Assembly: GCA_963677175.2 (NCBI GenBank)
Contig: CAXXES010000006.1
Location: forward strand, 1,054,001-1,118,000
Direction: 5' to 3'
Source: Sunxiuqinia sp963677175
Lineage (GTDB): Bacteria; Bacteroidota; Bacteroidia; Bacteroidales; Prolixibacteraceae
DNA length: 64,000 bases
In this document: one piece after another, positions 34,390 to 43,148 of the stretch
Numbering within the stretch: the stretch's first letter is position 1
Layout of the letters: every line of letters begins with the position of its first letter
Program-made: the position numbers and the translations under genes
The notes under the pieces: generated by a model
What the model saw: only the letters and a program-made list of their open reading frames with translations
The model's database searches: none
Told to the model about the DNA's origin: nothing

Positions 34390-36798
34390 TTATGCCACGT
34401 CCTTTTGATACAAATATTTCTGAAACTCAATAAACAAGGAGCTTATATTTGCAACGTCTCCTAAAATTTCCTTTGCATCTTCAAGCGATTGGTATTTATT
34501 TGTCAATAAAATTGGTAGCTTCTCTTGGTCGAGTTCTTCAACACCTGTCTCAACGTACTTGCTCAATACAAACTCAATAAATTCTTTTTGTTTGTCACTC
34601 AACAATGCAAATATTGTTGCTTCGGCTGCTGCAACTCGTGCTTCTCTTGTCAATGGTTTGAAGTCACTGTTAAAAACATATTCCAAAACATCAAACAAGT
34701 CACTCTTTTCAGCATCTATCAAACTTTGAAGCGTAGTTAATTCTTCTTTCCCAAATCCTGCTGTGTCCAATTTCTCAAGCAACGTGCGACGTGTAATCGG
34801 ATTGCCCCAAATAGTCCGTAATTCTTCTTCGCTTTTGAAAAGGTTTGGAAGTTCGCCGAACAGGTTATTTAAAAATTCTTCTGCTGAAATTGGTTTTCCG
34901 TCTGCACTCCAAAACGAAGTAGAAATCATGTGCTGAATTTCCATTTCTTTTCCGTCTTTCAGTTTTACTTTCACTTTCTTTTTACAAACACATGGACGTT
35001 GACCGCATTTATAACATGGCGGTGGCGGCTCTTTTATGCAAATACATGGGATCTGACCACAAATGAGACAAGGTTGTGGTGGGGTTTTTAAGCAAACACA
35101 GGGATTTTGGCCACATTTTGAACACGGTTCTTCTTCAATAGGCTCTCCATCCCATTCAGGATCGGCAAAATGATGGTAAGCATCAACAAAATCGTAGATC
35201 GTGAAAAACTCTTTTCCGTCAAACAAACGTGTACCGCGACCAACAATTTGTTTAAATTCAATCATTGAGTTGACCGGACGCATCAAAATAATATTCCGGA
35301 TATTTCGGGCATCAACGCCTGTCGAAAGTTTCTGCGATGTGGTTAAAATGGTTGGAATCAGCTTTTCATTGTCTTGAAACTCCCGCAAAAATTGTTCGCC
35401 AATTTCGCCATCGTTGGCAGTTACCCGAACACAATAATTTGGGTTTTTCGATTTCTTGTATTGATTGACCAAATCACGAACAGCCGCGGCGTGGTCTTGT
35501 GTGGCACAAAAAACAATCGCTTTTTCTTTTTGAATGATCAAATCCATGAAAAGCTGAACACGCTTTGCCTCACGGGATTTGATTTCAATTATTCGGTTAA
35601 AATCAGACTCTTCATACCATTTCTTTTCTTCAATTTCACCTTCAATAATTTGGTCATCGCTAGTATAAATATATCTGTCCAGAGTCGTTTGTATCCGTTT
35701 TACCTTAAATGGTGTTAAAAAACCATCGTTTATTCCTTCTTTGAGAGAATAAATGTAAACCGGCTCACCAAAATAGCGGTAGGTATCAATGTTGTCTTTT
35801 CGTTTTGGTGTAGCAGTTAAACCCAATTGAACGGCTGGCGAGAAATATTCCATAATTCCTCTCCAATTTCCTTCATCGTTCGCCCCACCACGGTGGCACT
35901 CGTCAATAATTATAAAATCGAAGTAGTCAGGCTGATAAGAACCAAAATAAGGGGCTGGTTTGCCTTCCTTATCTGTGCCACTCATAAAGGTTTGAAAAAT
36001 CGTAAAGAAGATACTGCCATTTGTTGGCACTTTGCCAGACTTCTTAATTTCACTTGGCTTAATGCGAACCAATGCATCTTCAGGGAAAGCTGAGAATGCG
36101 TTAAAGGCTTGATCGGCAAGTATATTTCGGTCGGCCAAGAATAATATCCTTGGACGGCGACTGCCGTCACGTTTCAGATTCCAACGGGATTGAAACAACT
36201 TCCACGCAATTTGAAAAGCAATGGCCGTTTTTCCTGTTCCTGTGGCAAGCGTTAAAAGTATTTTTTGTTTGTTTTGTGCAACGGCTTCCAAGGTGTTTTT
36301 AACCGCTATTTCCTGATAATAACGAAGCTGCCAGGTTCCGCTTTTGTCTTCGAACGGAACGTTGGAAAATTTCTCTCTCCACAGTTCGGTGAGTTCAGTA
36401 ACCGATCCTTTGGGATATGTTTTGTTCCAAAGTTCATCGGGCGAAAGGTAATCTGCAACTAAAGCTTCAGTGCCAGTTTTCATGCAGATGCTATAAATCT
36501 CTTTCCCGTTGGTGGAATAGGTGGTTTCTAAATTTAATTTTTCGGCATATTGTTTGGCTTGTGCTACGCCTTCGCCAACTTCTTGAACTTCACTTTTCGC
36601 TTCAACAACAGCTAACTTGATGCCTTTATAAACCAACACATAATCGGCAGTTAACTTTTTACTTCGAACGCCGCCAGTTTGAATACGACCTGCGGTAATG
36701 TTGTATTCGCGAAGGATTTTAGATCCTTCAAGAACGCCCCAACCACAAGCCTTTAACTTGGGGTCAATTAGTTCTGCACGGGTTTCGGCTTCGTTCAT
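34390..36798 (-). CDS. hsdR: Type I restriction enzyme R subunit
   Basis: 802 residues, EcoAI/EcoEI-like. The N-terminal nuclease has the PD-(D/E)xK residues Asp52 and Glu66-x-Lys68 (ADYVLVYKGIKLAVVEAK). The SF2 motor has Walker A GTGKT (187-191), DECH (299-302) and the motif VI region QIVGRGTRL. It translocates DNA and cuts it at a distance when the target is unmethylated. An insert after the motor carries three Pro/Cys repeats of the form PCxxCGQxPCxC, like zinc knuckles; similar inserts are known in this subfamily. Last gene of the operon, 34 bp after the 181-residue membrane gene. Confidence 0.93.
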   Translation of the reverse strand: MNEAETRAELIDPKLKACGWGVLEGSKILREYNITAGRIQTGGVRSKKLTADYVLVYKGIKLAVVEAKSEVQEVGEGVAQAKQYAEKLNLETTYSTNGKEIYSICMKTGTEALVADYLSPDELWNKTYPKGSVTELTELWREKFSNVPFEDKSGTWQLRYYQEIAVKNTLEAVAQNKQKILLTLATGTGKTAIAFQIAWKLFQSRWNLKRDGSRRPRILFLADRNILADQAFNAFSAFPEDALVRIKPSEIKKSGKVPTNGSIFFTIFQTFMSGTDKEGKPAPYFGSYQPDYFDFIIIDECHRGGANDEGNWRGIMEYFSPAVQLGLTATPKRKDNIDTYRYFGEPVYIYSLKEGINDGFLTPFKVKRIQTTLDRYIYTSDDQIIEGEIEEKKWYEESDFNRIIEIKSREAKRVQLFMDLIIQKEKAIVFCATQDHAAAVRDLVNQYKKSKNPNYCVRVTANDGEIGEQFLREFQDNEKLIPTILTTSQKLSTGVDARNIRNIILMRPVNSMIEFKQIVGRGTRLFDGKEFFTIYDFVDAYHHFADPEWDGEPIEEEPCSKCGQNPCVCLKTPPQPCLICGQIPCICIKEPPPPCYKCGQRPCVCKKKVKVKLKDGKEMEIQHMISTSFWSADGKPISAEEFLNNLFGELPNLFKSEEELRTIWGNPITRRTLLEKLDTAGFGKEELTTLQSLIDAEKSDLFDVLEYVFNSDFKPLTREARVAAAEATIFALLSDKQKEFIEFVLSKYVETGVEELDQEKLPILLTNKYQSLEDAKEILGDVANISSLFIEFQKYLYQKDVA

Positions 36799-36832
36799 TT
36801 GATTTCGCTTTTTTCAGGAGTGGATTTCTCTT

Positions 36833-37378
36833 TTATAAAATGTTACTTATCTCATCGCGTAAAACAAAATGAAAGCGCTGTAACATGAAAAAAAGGCATG
36901 AGAAATATCGAATTAAAAGAAATAAGGCAATGCTTGTAAATGACTTTTCAATGTATACACAATTTAGATTAACAAGTGAATTGATGAGAACTATTAATAA
37001 CACCAATATACCCAAAATGATAATGTATTGAGTGATGTTTGAAATTTGACGCATGTTTTCTTTAAAGGCTTGGAAATTTGATGCATCCATATTAACGTTT
37101 TCTTTTTCAATTCTGATTTTTGCACTGATGTTTAGTAGCAATGAAAAGAACAGACCAGTAAATATAGCAATACCAGTTCCAATATAATTTTCAAGATTGG
37201 ACAGTTTTACCTCCCAAAGCCAAGCAGTTGATGCAGCCAACAGAGGTATAATCGAAAAGAAGAAATGAAAGATGAATTGTTTTAACTTACCAGGAATGAG
37301 ATTTCCATCACTATCGGTTTTAATGCTCTTTTTCGCTTCTTTTCCAATTTCTATTATAACGTTAAAGTCTAACATCAC
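36833..37378 (-). CDS. Four-helix membrane protein embedded in the type I RM operon
   Basis: 181 residues with about four membrane helices (FIFHFFFSIIPLLAASTAWLW, IGTGIAIFTGLFFSLLLNI, YIIILGILVLLIVLINSL, SIALFLLIRYFSCLFFML). Family not recognised. Its start overlaps the stop of the 318-residue gene by four bases (ATGA type), so the two are co-translated and probably function together. A membrane protein plus cytoplasmic partner inside a restriction operon suggests a nested abortive-infection or membrane-effector module, by inference only. Confidence 0.8.
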   Translation of the reverse strand: MMLDFNVIIEIGKEAKKSIKTDSDGNLIPGKLKQFIFHFFFSIIPLLAASTAWLWEVKLSNLENYIGTGIAIFTGLFFSLLLNISAKIRIEKENVNMDASNFQAFKENMRQISNITQYIIILGILVLLIVLINSLVNLNCVYIEKSFTSIALFLLIRYFSCLFFMLQRFHFVLRDEISNIL

Positions 37379-38331
37379 ATTTTTGCTTCAATTTTTATTT
37401 GCTTGATTTCTTCGTCAACAAAAGCCTTTGTTTCTATAAAATTAGGATAACCATTTGAATCCATACAACGAAATGGCAATAAAATATTAGGGATGATATT
37501 TATGCTGTCCTCAGATGCGTCGAGTTTAGTAGTTTTCTCTTCTTCTTTCTTTCCGTCAAACTTGCTTTCGTAAGTGGCTGTCATTTCATATTCTCTATCG
37601 CCAATGATAAAACCATGATTTTTTAAAGCATCTTCAACTACTTTTTTATCTATCTTTTTATCTTTCTTGTTTACTTTTATATTTTTCAACTTTACTGTAA
37701 CAGTTTGAGCATCTCCAGCCCCAGTGTCGTGACTACTGTTTTTACTAATTACTGTTATATCTCTTAAAGCTGATACTTTTAGAAAATTCGTCAAACGCTT
37801 CTTTGTTGTAATGGCCTGTATTTTATTCCCAGGAGTTGCAAAACTGAACCCTTGTTTCGTCAAGGTAGTTTTAATGATTTCATCAAAAAGTGGTTTTATA
37901 CTCAACCCACTGTATTTTTGTATGAAAATATAACCTGTACTACCACCCGCAGGCATCCAAAAACGGGCATAAAACTTTAACCCAACAATCTTATCTCTTG
38001 TTATTTTTTCCTTTTTCCCTTTTTCGTCAACTATGAATTGTTCGATGCCTGTTAATCCACCATCGATTAAAATATCGAAGTAGCGTTTTTCAGATGTAAT
38101 AGATTTTTCATCTAAAGTACCACCATGCGTTTTGCTTTTGTTCTTAAACGCTTTTGCATCAAATAATTTTATGATTTCCTGGGCAAAACCTTCAGAGAAT
38201 TTATTAGCAGCATCCGGGTATGATTCGGATAAGAAATCGTTTATACTTATTAAATCATTATTTCTTGCTCTGCTTTTCTTAATTTGGAATGAATACATTC
38301 CTAAATAAAGTTTGTGGTTACTAGTTGTCAT
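37375..38331 (-). CDS. Cytoplasmic hypothetical protein, partner of the membrane protein
   Basis: 318 residues, soluble, no motif I recognise. The N-terminal MTTSNHKLYLGMYSFQIKK followed by mixed alpha/beta sequence, and IFIQKYSGLSIKPLFDEIIK in the middle, give the impression of a DUF4747-like sensor fold, but I cannot verify this. Located 23 bp after hsdS and overlapping the membrane gene. Confidence 0.8.
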   Translation of the reverse strand: MTTSNHKLYLGMYSFQIKKSRARNNDLISINDFLSESYPDAANKFSEGFAQEIIKLFDAKAFKNKSKTHGGTLDEKSITSEKRYFDILIDGGLTGIEQFIVDEKGKKEKITRDKIVGLKFYARFWMPAGGSTGYIFIQKYSGLSIKPLFDEIIKTTLTKQGFSFATPGNKIQAITTKKRLTNFLKVSALRDITVISKNSSHDTGAGDAQTVTVKLKNIKVNKKDKKIDKKVVEDALKNHGFIIGDREYEMTATYESKFDGKKEEEKTTKLDASEDSINIIPNILLPFRCMDSNGYPNFIETKAFVDEEIKQIKIEAKM

Positions 38332-38354
38332 TTAGATTATTTGGGTTTATTACA

Positions 38355-39548
38355 TTATAATTCACCATTAAACGCTTTTTGTAACACGCTCTTTTTCAAT
38401 TCTTCCAAATCTACAATTTTCTTTTGATAAATGGCTTCCAGTTTTTTTGTTTCGGAAGAAAGGGCATCAAGTTTTTGAACAATGGTTTGTTGTTCTACAA
38501 TTGATGAAAGATTATAAATTTTAAATGCTCTGATATCTTTCATATTTACATGTTCAACTGTCGCTCCTGTTGAATGAGAAAGCAACATTTCCTGAACATC
38601 CTTTGACAAAATCAAATACGCTAAATATTTAGAGATAAACTTATCTCTATACGGTCTAATAAGGACTGTTCTTTGACCTAAACAAACTTCAAGATTCTCT
38701 GGTATAACAGCGATGTTCCCTGCTGGAGCTTCTCTTGCGAGTATCAAATCATTAGCTTGAGGAATTGCCCTTCTTGTCCATTTTTGGTATGTTTCTTCAG
38801 ATACCCTGTTTACATTCTCCAAGATTAAAACACCCTTGCCTATATTCGGAGTGCGAATTGAAGGATAACCAGTTTCTTGTACTGGTGCTGTTTTGTGCTC
38901 ACAATCAACTATCAATTCGCATAAATCTTCTAATGCATTACTTCTAGTTCCATGTAATTTGTCGGCGAACACCCTTTGCAAATAACTCTCAAAAAGCTCC
39001 TTGGCATTTTTAAGGTTTTGTTCGGCATTGGCTTTAACCTTGGCAATGGCAGCAAACGCTTGGTCTAAAATGGAAACTATGCGTTGTTGATCGGGAAGTG
39101 GAGGAATGGGGATTTCAACCGTTCCTAATTTTGACCCCGACAATTCTTTGAATGTAGTACCTGTTCCTAAACTATTCAATAAATCCACTGACTTAGACAA
39201 AAAGTAATAGAGAAATAAAGTATTAACTTCCTTTTTTGGAACAATTCCTTTGCAACCCTGATTTGTTGAAATATATTTTAAATTGATTGCTAAATGACCG
39301 ATTGGTGCTCTTGAAGAAAGGATTATAGAATTTGGCGGTAAGATTTTAGCAGATGAATTTTTCAACCCTTCATTAGTAATTTTCCTTAAAGTATCATCAA
39401 CATAGATACTTACTAATTTCCCCATGTCTTTTGGAGTAATCCATAAATTTTCACCATTCCAAAATTTTGGGATAGTTGTATCTGGTGTTCCGCCATTTAA
39501 TATTTCACTGATTTCTCCTAGCGTTTTTATTTCCCAACCTTGTTTCAT
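38355..39548 (-). CDS. hsdS: Type I restriction specificity subunit S
   Basis: 397 residues with the standard two target-recognition domains (about 1-150 and 205-350), each followed by a conserved helix: LPDQQRIVSILDQAFAAIAK and EQQTIVQKLDALSSETKKLE. The first domain starts WEIKTLGEISEILNGGTP. It determines the bipartite DNA target of both methylation and cleavage. Overlaps the hsdM stop by four bases. No internal inverted repeats for phase variation seen. Confidence 0.93.
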   Translation of the reverse strand: MKQGWEIKTLGEISEILNGGTPDTTIPKFWNGENLWITPKDMGKLVSIYVDDTLRKITNEGLKNSSAKILPPNSIILSSRAPIGHLAINLKYISTNQGCKGIVPKKEVNTLFLYYFLSKSVDLLNSLGTGTTFKELSGSKLGTVEIPIPPLPDQQRIVSILDQAFAAIAKVKANAEQNLKNAKELFESYLQRVFADKLHGTRSNALEDLCELIVDCEHKTAPVQETGYPSIRTPNIGKGVLILENVNRVSEETYQKWTRRAIPQANDLILAREAPAGNIAVIPENLEVCLGQRTVLIRPYRDKFISKYLAYLILSKDVQEMLLSHSTGATVEHVNMKDIRAFKIYNLSSIVEQQTIVQKLDALSSETKKLEAIYQKKIVDLEELKKSVLQKAFNGEL

Positions 39549-41014
39549 ATCAGCTCCAAAATTGAGTTTAAAATTTGCTTGCTTTCTTTGTCTAAAGCTT
39601 TCATTTCTTCCAGAATATCTATTGGTTGGCGCAAAGCAGTTTCTTCCTTTTTGTTGGGGTTCTTTGCGCTCAGGTCAAACGTGGTTTGGTCAATGTTTTT
39701 TAAATCTACTGTCCATGAGTTCTCGCTTTCGGAAAAAGTTTTTTGTAGTTTAACAAATTCAGCCAAATCATTGTCGCAAAGCGGATATGTTTTACCAAGG
39801 TTACGATCTAAATTGAGCTGATAAAACCAAACTTTTCGGGTTGCAGAACCTTTTTCGAAAAATAGCACAACGGTTTTAACACCTGCTCCCGAAAAAACAC
39901 CGCCTGGCAAATCCAATACCGTATGCAGGTTACAGTTTTGCAATAAGAGTTTGCGCAGACTAACAGAAGCGTTATCGGTGTTGCTCAAAAAGGTATTTTT
40001 AATAACTACGCCAGCATTACCGCCAGCCTTCAATATTTTAATAAAGTGCTGCAAAAACAAACTGGCGGTTTCGCCAGTTTTTATAGGAAAATTTTGCTGC
40101 ACTTCGGCTCTTTCTTTTCCTCCAAAGGGCGGATTTGCCAACACAATATCGTATCGGTCTTTTTCCTGAATATCGGCAAGGTTTTCAACCAATGTGTTGG
40201 TATGAATAATATTGGGGGCTTCCACTCCGTGAAAAATCATGTTCATTATACCAATAATGTATGCCAATGATTTTTTCTCTTTACCGTAAAAGCTCCTTTT
40301 CTGAAGAGTTTCCCAATCTTTAGTCGAGAGTCCTTTTTTGGTGACTGAGCCTGTCGAAGTCAAATATTCAAATGCTTCGCACAGGAAGCCGGCACTACCA
40401 ACTGCACCATCATATATTTTATCGCCAATTTTTGGAGCAACTACTTTTACAATGGTTTTTATCAATGGGCGTGGTGTGTAATATTCGCCACCGTTTCTCC
40501 CTGCATTGCCCATGTTCTGAATCTTAGATTCATACAAGTGGCTCATTTCGTGCTTTTCGGCGTGGGTGCGGAAACGGAGTTCATCTATTCTGGTAATCAC
40601 CTCTCGCAAATTGTATCCGCTTTGCAACCGGTTTTTTAGTTCGCTAAAAATCTCTCCGATTTTATATTCAATCGTGTCAGCACTTACCGCCTCCGTTTTG
40701 AACTTTTTAAGATATGGGAATAGTTTATGGTCAACAAAATCTTTCAAATCATCTCCATTCAACGCTTTGTGGTGATCAAGTTTTCCATCTCCGTTTTTGG
40801 GCATCGCCCAAACTGTCCATTGAAATTCGGTTGCAATAATGTTTGTATATGATTTGCCTGTCAACTCGGCTGCTGTTTTCTTGTCTTTTTCTAGGTCGTC
40901 AAGGTATTTTAGAAATAAAATCCATGAAGTCTGCTCCACATAATCCAATTCACTCCCGCAACCAGCGTCTTTGTGTAGTATGTCGTCTATATTCTTAAAG
41001 GTCTGTTCAAACAT
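39545..41014 (-). CDS. hsdM: Type I restriction-modification methyltransferase M subunit
   Basis: 489 residues. N-terminal HsdM domain (MFEQTFKNIDDILHKDAGCGSELDY…), SAM-binding motif I region IYDGAVGSAGFLCEAFEYL (about 200-218) and the N6-adenine catalytic motif LANPPFGGKERAEV. With HsdS it methylates the recognition site. First gene of the operon, starting about 215 bp from the GTTGCTAAC core at 41223-41231. Confidence 0.94.
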   Translation of the reverse strand: MFEQTFKNIDDILHKDAGCGSELDYVEQTSWILFLKYLDDLEKDKKTAAELTGKSYTNIIATEFQWTVWAMPKNGDGKLDHHKALNGDDLKDFVDHKLFPYLKKFKTEAVSADTIEYKIGEIFSELKNRLQSGYNLREVITRIDELRFRTHAEKHEMSHLYESKIQNMGNAGRNGGEYYTPRPLIKTIVKVVAPKIGDKIYDGAVGSAGFLCEAFEYLTSTGSVTKKGLSTKDWETLQKRSFYGKEKKSLAYIIGIMNMIFHGVEAPNIIHTNTLVENLADIQEKDRYDIVLANPPFGGKERAEVQQNFPIKTGETASLFLQHFIKILKAGGNAGVVIKNTFLSNTDNASVSLRKLLLQNCNLHTVLDLPGGVFSGAGVKTVVLFFEKGSATRKVWFYQLNLDRNLGKTYPLCDNDLAEFVKLQKTFSESENSWTVDLKNIDQTTFDLSAKNPNKKEETALRQPIDILEEMKALDKESKQILNSILELI

Positions 41015-41228
41015 ATTTTAATTTTCTTTTTTGAAATTTGCAATCAACGCAAATATACCAATATCCGCTAGGTGTGAGGGCAAAATTGCAGCTCTTTTGC
41101 GAGCCTTTGGTTTGAGCATCGGCTCGTGTGGGCTTGCAAATGTGCTGCAATGTGCGTGGGCTGATCATTATTCTTGTCTTTTTGTCTCAAAACCGATGCA
41201 GTGTCTAGCCGCTGTTTGGCTTGTTGCT
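41015..41228. other. Upstream region of the type I RM operon
   Basis: About 210 bp of GC-skewed non-coding DNA (minus strand rich in C/A) that must hold the operon promoter. No clear consensus is visible. Confidence 0.4.
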
Positions 41229-41351
41229 AACGGTTCGCAAATATGATTAGTGCGGAATGCGTGCCTGTTTTCCTGTCGAAAAGCACCGAGGTTTGTGCGG
41301 GCTGTACACTTTACTTATCAGCACCGGAACCGCAATTAATTATATTTTGCT
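41229..41351. repeat. Palindromic spacer S2, second copy
   Basis: Identical to 17367-17489, including TTTTCCTGTC at 41268-41277. Identity with the other locus begins exactly at the AAC core and continues into the second IS91-type element, so spacer and element moved together. Confidence 0.7.
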
Positions 41352-41597
41352 GTTGTGCATAGTGCTTCGGTTACTTATTATTAAGGGATTATATAATTTC
41401 AATGGTGAAGATATGGTTTCCAAGCCGTTGAAACAACCTTTCAATACACTTTTCATCTTCACTTTTTGATTAAAAATCCATTCTTTCATCCGTCTTTTTA
41501 TTCGGTTTTGCCTTAACAACACCTAAATTTCAAAACTGGGCATACTTCTCCCATAAATTTTCATGCAGCCACCGTTTTAAGTTTTGTTGCTGCCGGG

Positions 41598-42794
41598 TTA
41601 AACCTCGACATATAAACGGTCTCCTTGTTTCTGTTCCTGAACGTTGTATAAAGGCAGTATGTTGGCAATATTGCAGTTTTTGCACAGTTTAGGGTTTTCA
41701 GGCATTTCATATACCCCTTCCTCTTCAACTTCCTCAGTTTTTTCCTGATATATCGGATATGTTCCTTTGAGCATTGCCTTTGTCCGTGCAGCATAAGCCC
41801 CATAATACCTTACGGTCCTAAAATATGGAAGCGGTACGTGTTGTAATAACCTTGGGAAAAACTCAGTGTAATGTAAAGTCAGTTCTTTAACGATTGGCTT
41901 TCCGTTAAAGTCAAGGTTTTTATTGTCTTTGTATTTGAAAGAGATGTATTCTCCGTCTATGTTGGTTATTTTATACTCGCTGATACAAGCTCTTTTGGAA
42001 TACCGTCCGATATAGCGGACCACTTCTGCTGGCAACTTCATTGCGGCTTCAAAATGTATGCGCCATTTTTTATCGTTTACCCTCTTTAAGAAACGCATAA
42101 ATTCGGCCCTGTCAGCGAATTTGTGCATTAATGCACCTGCTTCAAAAAGTTTTACAAGTTTGTCCTCGAACTTGCACCTGAACTTGGTTTGGATAAACTC
42201 ATAGTTGATGTATTCCCCTTTGACCTCTTGGGGACAATGGTTTTTGTTTATCCCCCCCCATGAAAGAATCATGTGGATATGCGGGTGCAACTCTTTGGTC
42301 TCGCCAAAAGTATGGAGAACGTTAATAATACCAGGGTTTAATTGGTATTTGTGCCCCATCCAGTCTTGAATGGCACCTGCTGCGGCCTTAAACAAAATAT
42401 CAAGTAGCTGGCCTTTGTTATCAGTAACTAAACCATTGAGACTGTGTGGCAAGGTAAATACAACATGCCGATGAGGGAGGCCTAACATCTGTTTTTTCAT
42501 TTTATCTGCCCAGTCCAGTGTGTCTTTCCAGCTGCATGTGGGGCAAAACCTGTTTTTACAACTGTGGTATGCTTTTGATATTTCGCCACATTCTTCACAA
42601 ACGTAATGGTCAATACCTAAAGCCTCTGTCCTACAAGCCCGCATTGCCGCAACAGCCTTGTATTGTTCTGGATAAATAAAATGCGTAGGGTGCTTGACGT
42701 AATTATCCCAGTTCAGGTTAAAGAATTCTGCTAAACGATACTTCTTATCGATAGACAATAATTCTTTCTCGTTATGGGGGATATTCCGGCACAT
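41598..42794 (-). CDS. IS91 family Y2 transposase, second type, copy 2 (altered C-terminus)
   Basis: 398 residues, same HUH and Y2 motifs as the copy at 17699-18931. Near 41655 this copy has GGCAGTATGTTGGC where the other has GGTATGTTTTGGC, a net one-base change. The last ~33 residues of the other copy (…FRNRNKETVYMSR…) are therefore out of frame here and replaced by NILPLYNVQEQKQGDRLYVEV. All catalytic residues lie upstream of the change, so activity is uncertain, not excluded. Confidence 0.88.
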   Translation of the reverse strand: MCRNIPHNEKELLSIDKKYRLAEFFNLNWDNYVKHPTHFIYPEQYKAVAAMRACRTEALGIDHYVCEECGEISKAYHSCKNRFCPTCSWKDTLDWADKMKKQMLGLPHRHVVFTLPHSLNGLVTDNKGQLLDILFKAAAGAIQDWMGHKYQLNPGIINVLHTFGETKELHPHIHMILSWGGINKNHCPQEVKGEYINYEFIQTKFRCKFEDKLVKLFEAGALMHKFADRAEFMRFLKRVNDKKWRIHFEAAMKLPAEVVRYIGRYSKRACISEYKITNIDGEYISFKYKDNKNLDFNGKPIVKELTLHYTEFFPRLLQHVPLPYFRTVRYYGAYAARTKAMLKGTYPIYQEKTEEVEEEGVYEMPENPKLCKNCNIANILPLYNVQEQKQGDRLYVEV

Positions 42795-42795
42795 T

Positions 42796-43062
42796 TTAGA
42801 ATTCTTTTACTTCTCTGGCAATACTGTAAGCTTCCATTACAAACTCAAAAATCAACCCCTTCTTTCCATTCTTTAATCCAAAAACATTGTCATTGTTGTC
42901 GATTACAATAGAATCATAAGATTGAAATAGTTTGTCAATATCCGAATCGAATGTTTCACCTGCATCATCTTTGGGGAAACCGTCATCGTCATAGAAAAAG
43001 CCGAACTGGTCGTCCTGGTTGAATAACTTGAACTCTTCCTTGTCTAAAATTATGTCTTCCAT
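42796..43062 (-). CDS. Small acidic protein of the second IS91-type element, copy 2
   Basis: Identical to the protein at 18933-19199. Between it and the recombinase gene lies a structured gap with a CTTCGTG/CACGAAG stem (about 43099-43146) that may regulate expression of the two downstream genes. Confidence 0.75.
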   Translation of the reverse strand: MEDIILDKEEFKLFNQDDQFGFFYDDDGFPKDDAGETFDSDIDKLFQSYDSIVIDNNDNVFGLKNGKKGLIFEFVMEAYSIAREVKEF

Positions 43063-43148
43063 CGCCTGAAATTCTATGGTTTTTAATTAGGTAGTTCCTT
43101 CGTGTTGTGCGTTAGCATTATGTACAACTATGTAATAGCACGAAGTTA

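Noticed and set aside
36833..38331. Kiwa (KwaA/KwaB) defence pair
   Set aside because: Gene sizes and a membrane plus soluble layout are similar, but gene order is reversed and no sequence motif of KwaB was recognised.
16490..41351. Spacers read as simple rho-independent terminators
   Set aside because: The palindromes are far longer than terminators, lack T-runs, share a loop motif and coincide with the mirrored cores.
12113..41354. Classical class 1 or Vibrio-type integron
   Set aside because: No intI with the integron-specific insert, no attI or Pc promoter, no qac/sul segment. Most cargo genes face opposite to the IS91-type genes, and the bulge pattern (five versus one) differs from standard attC.
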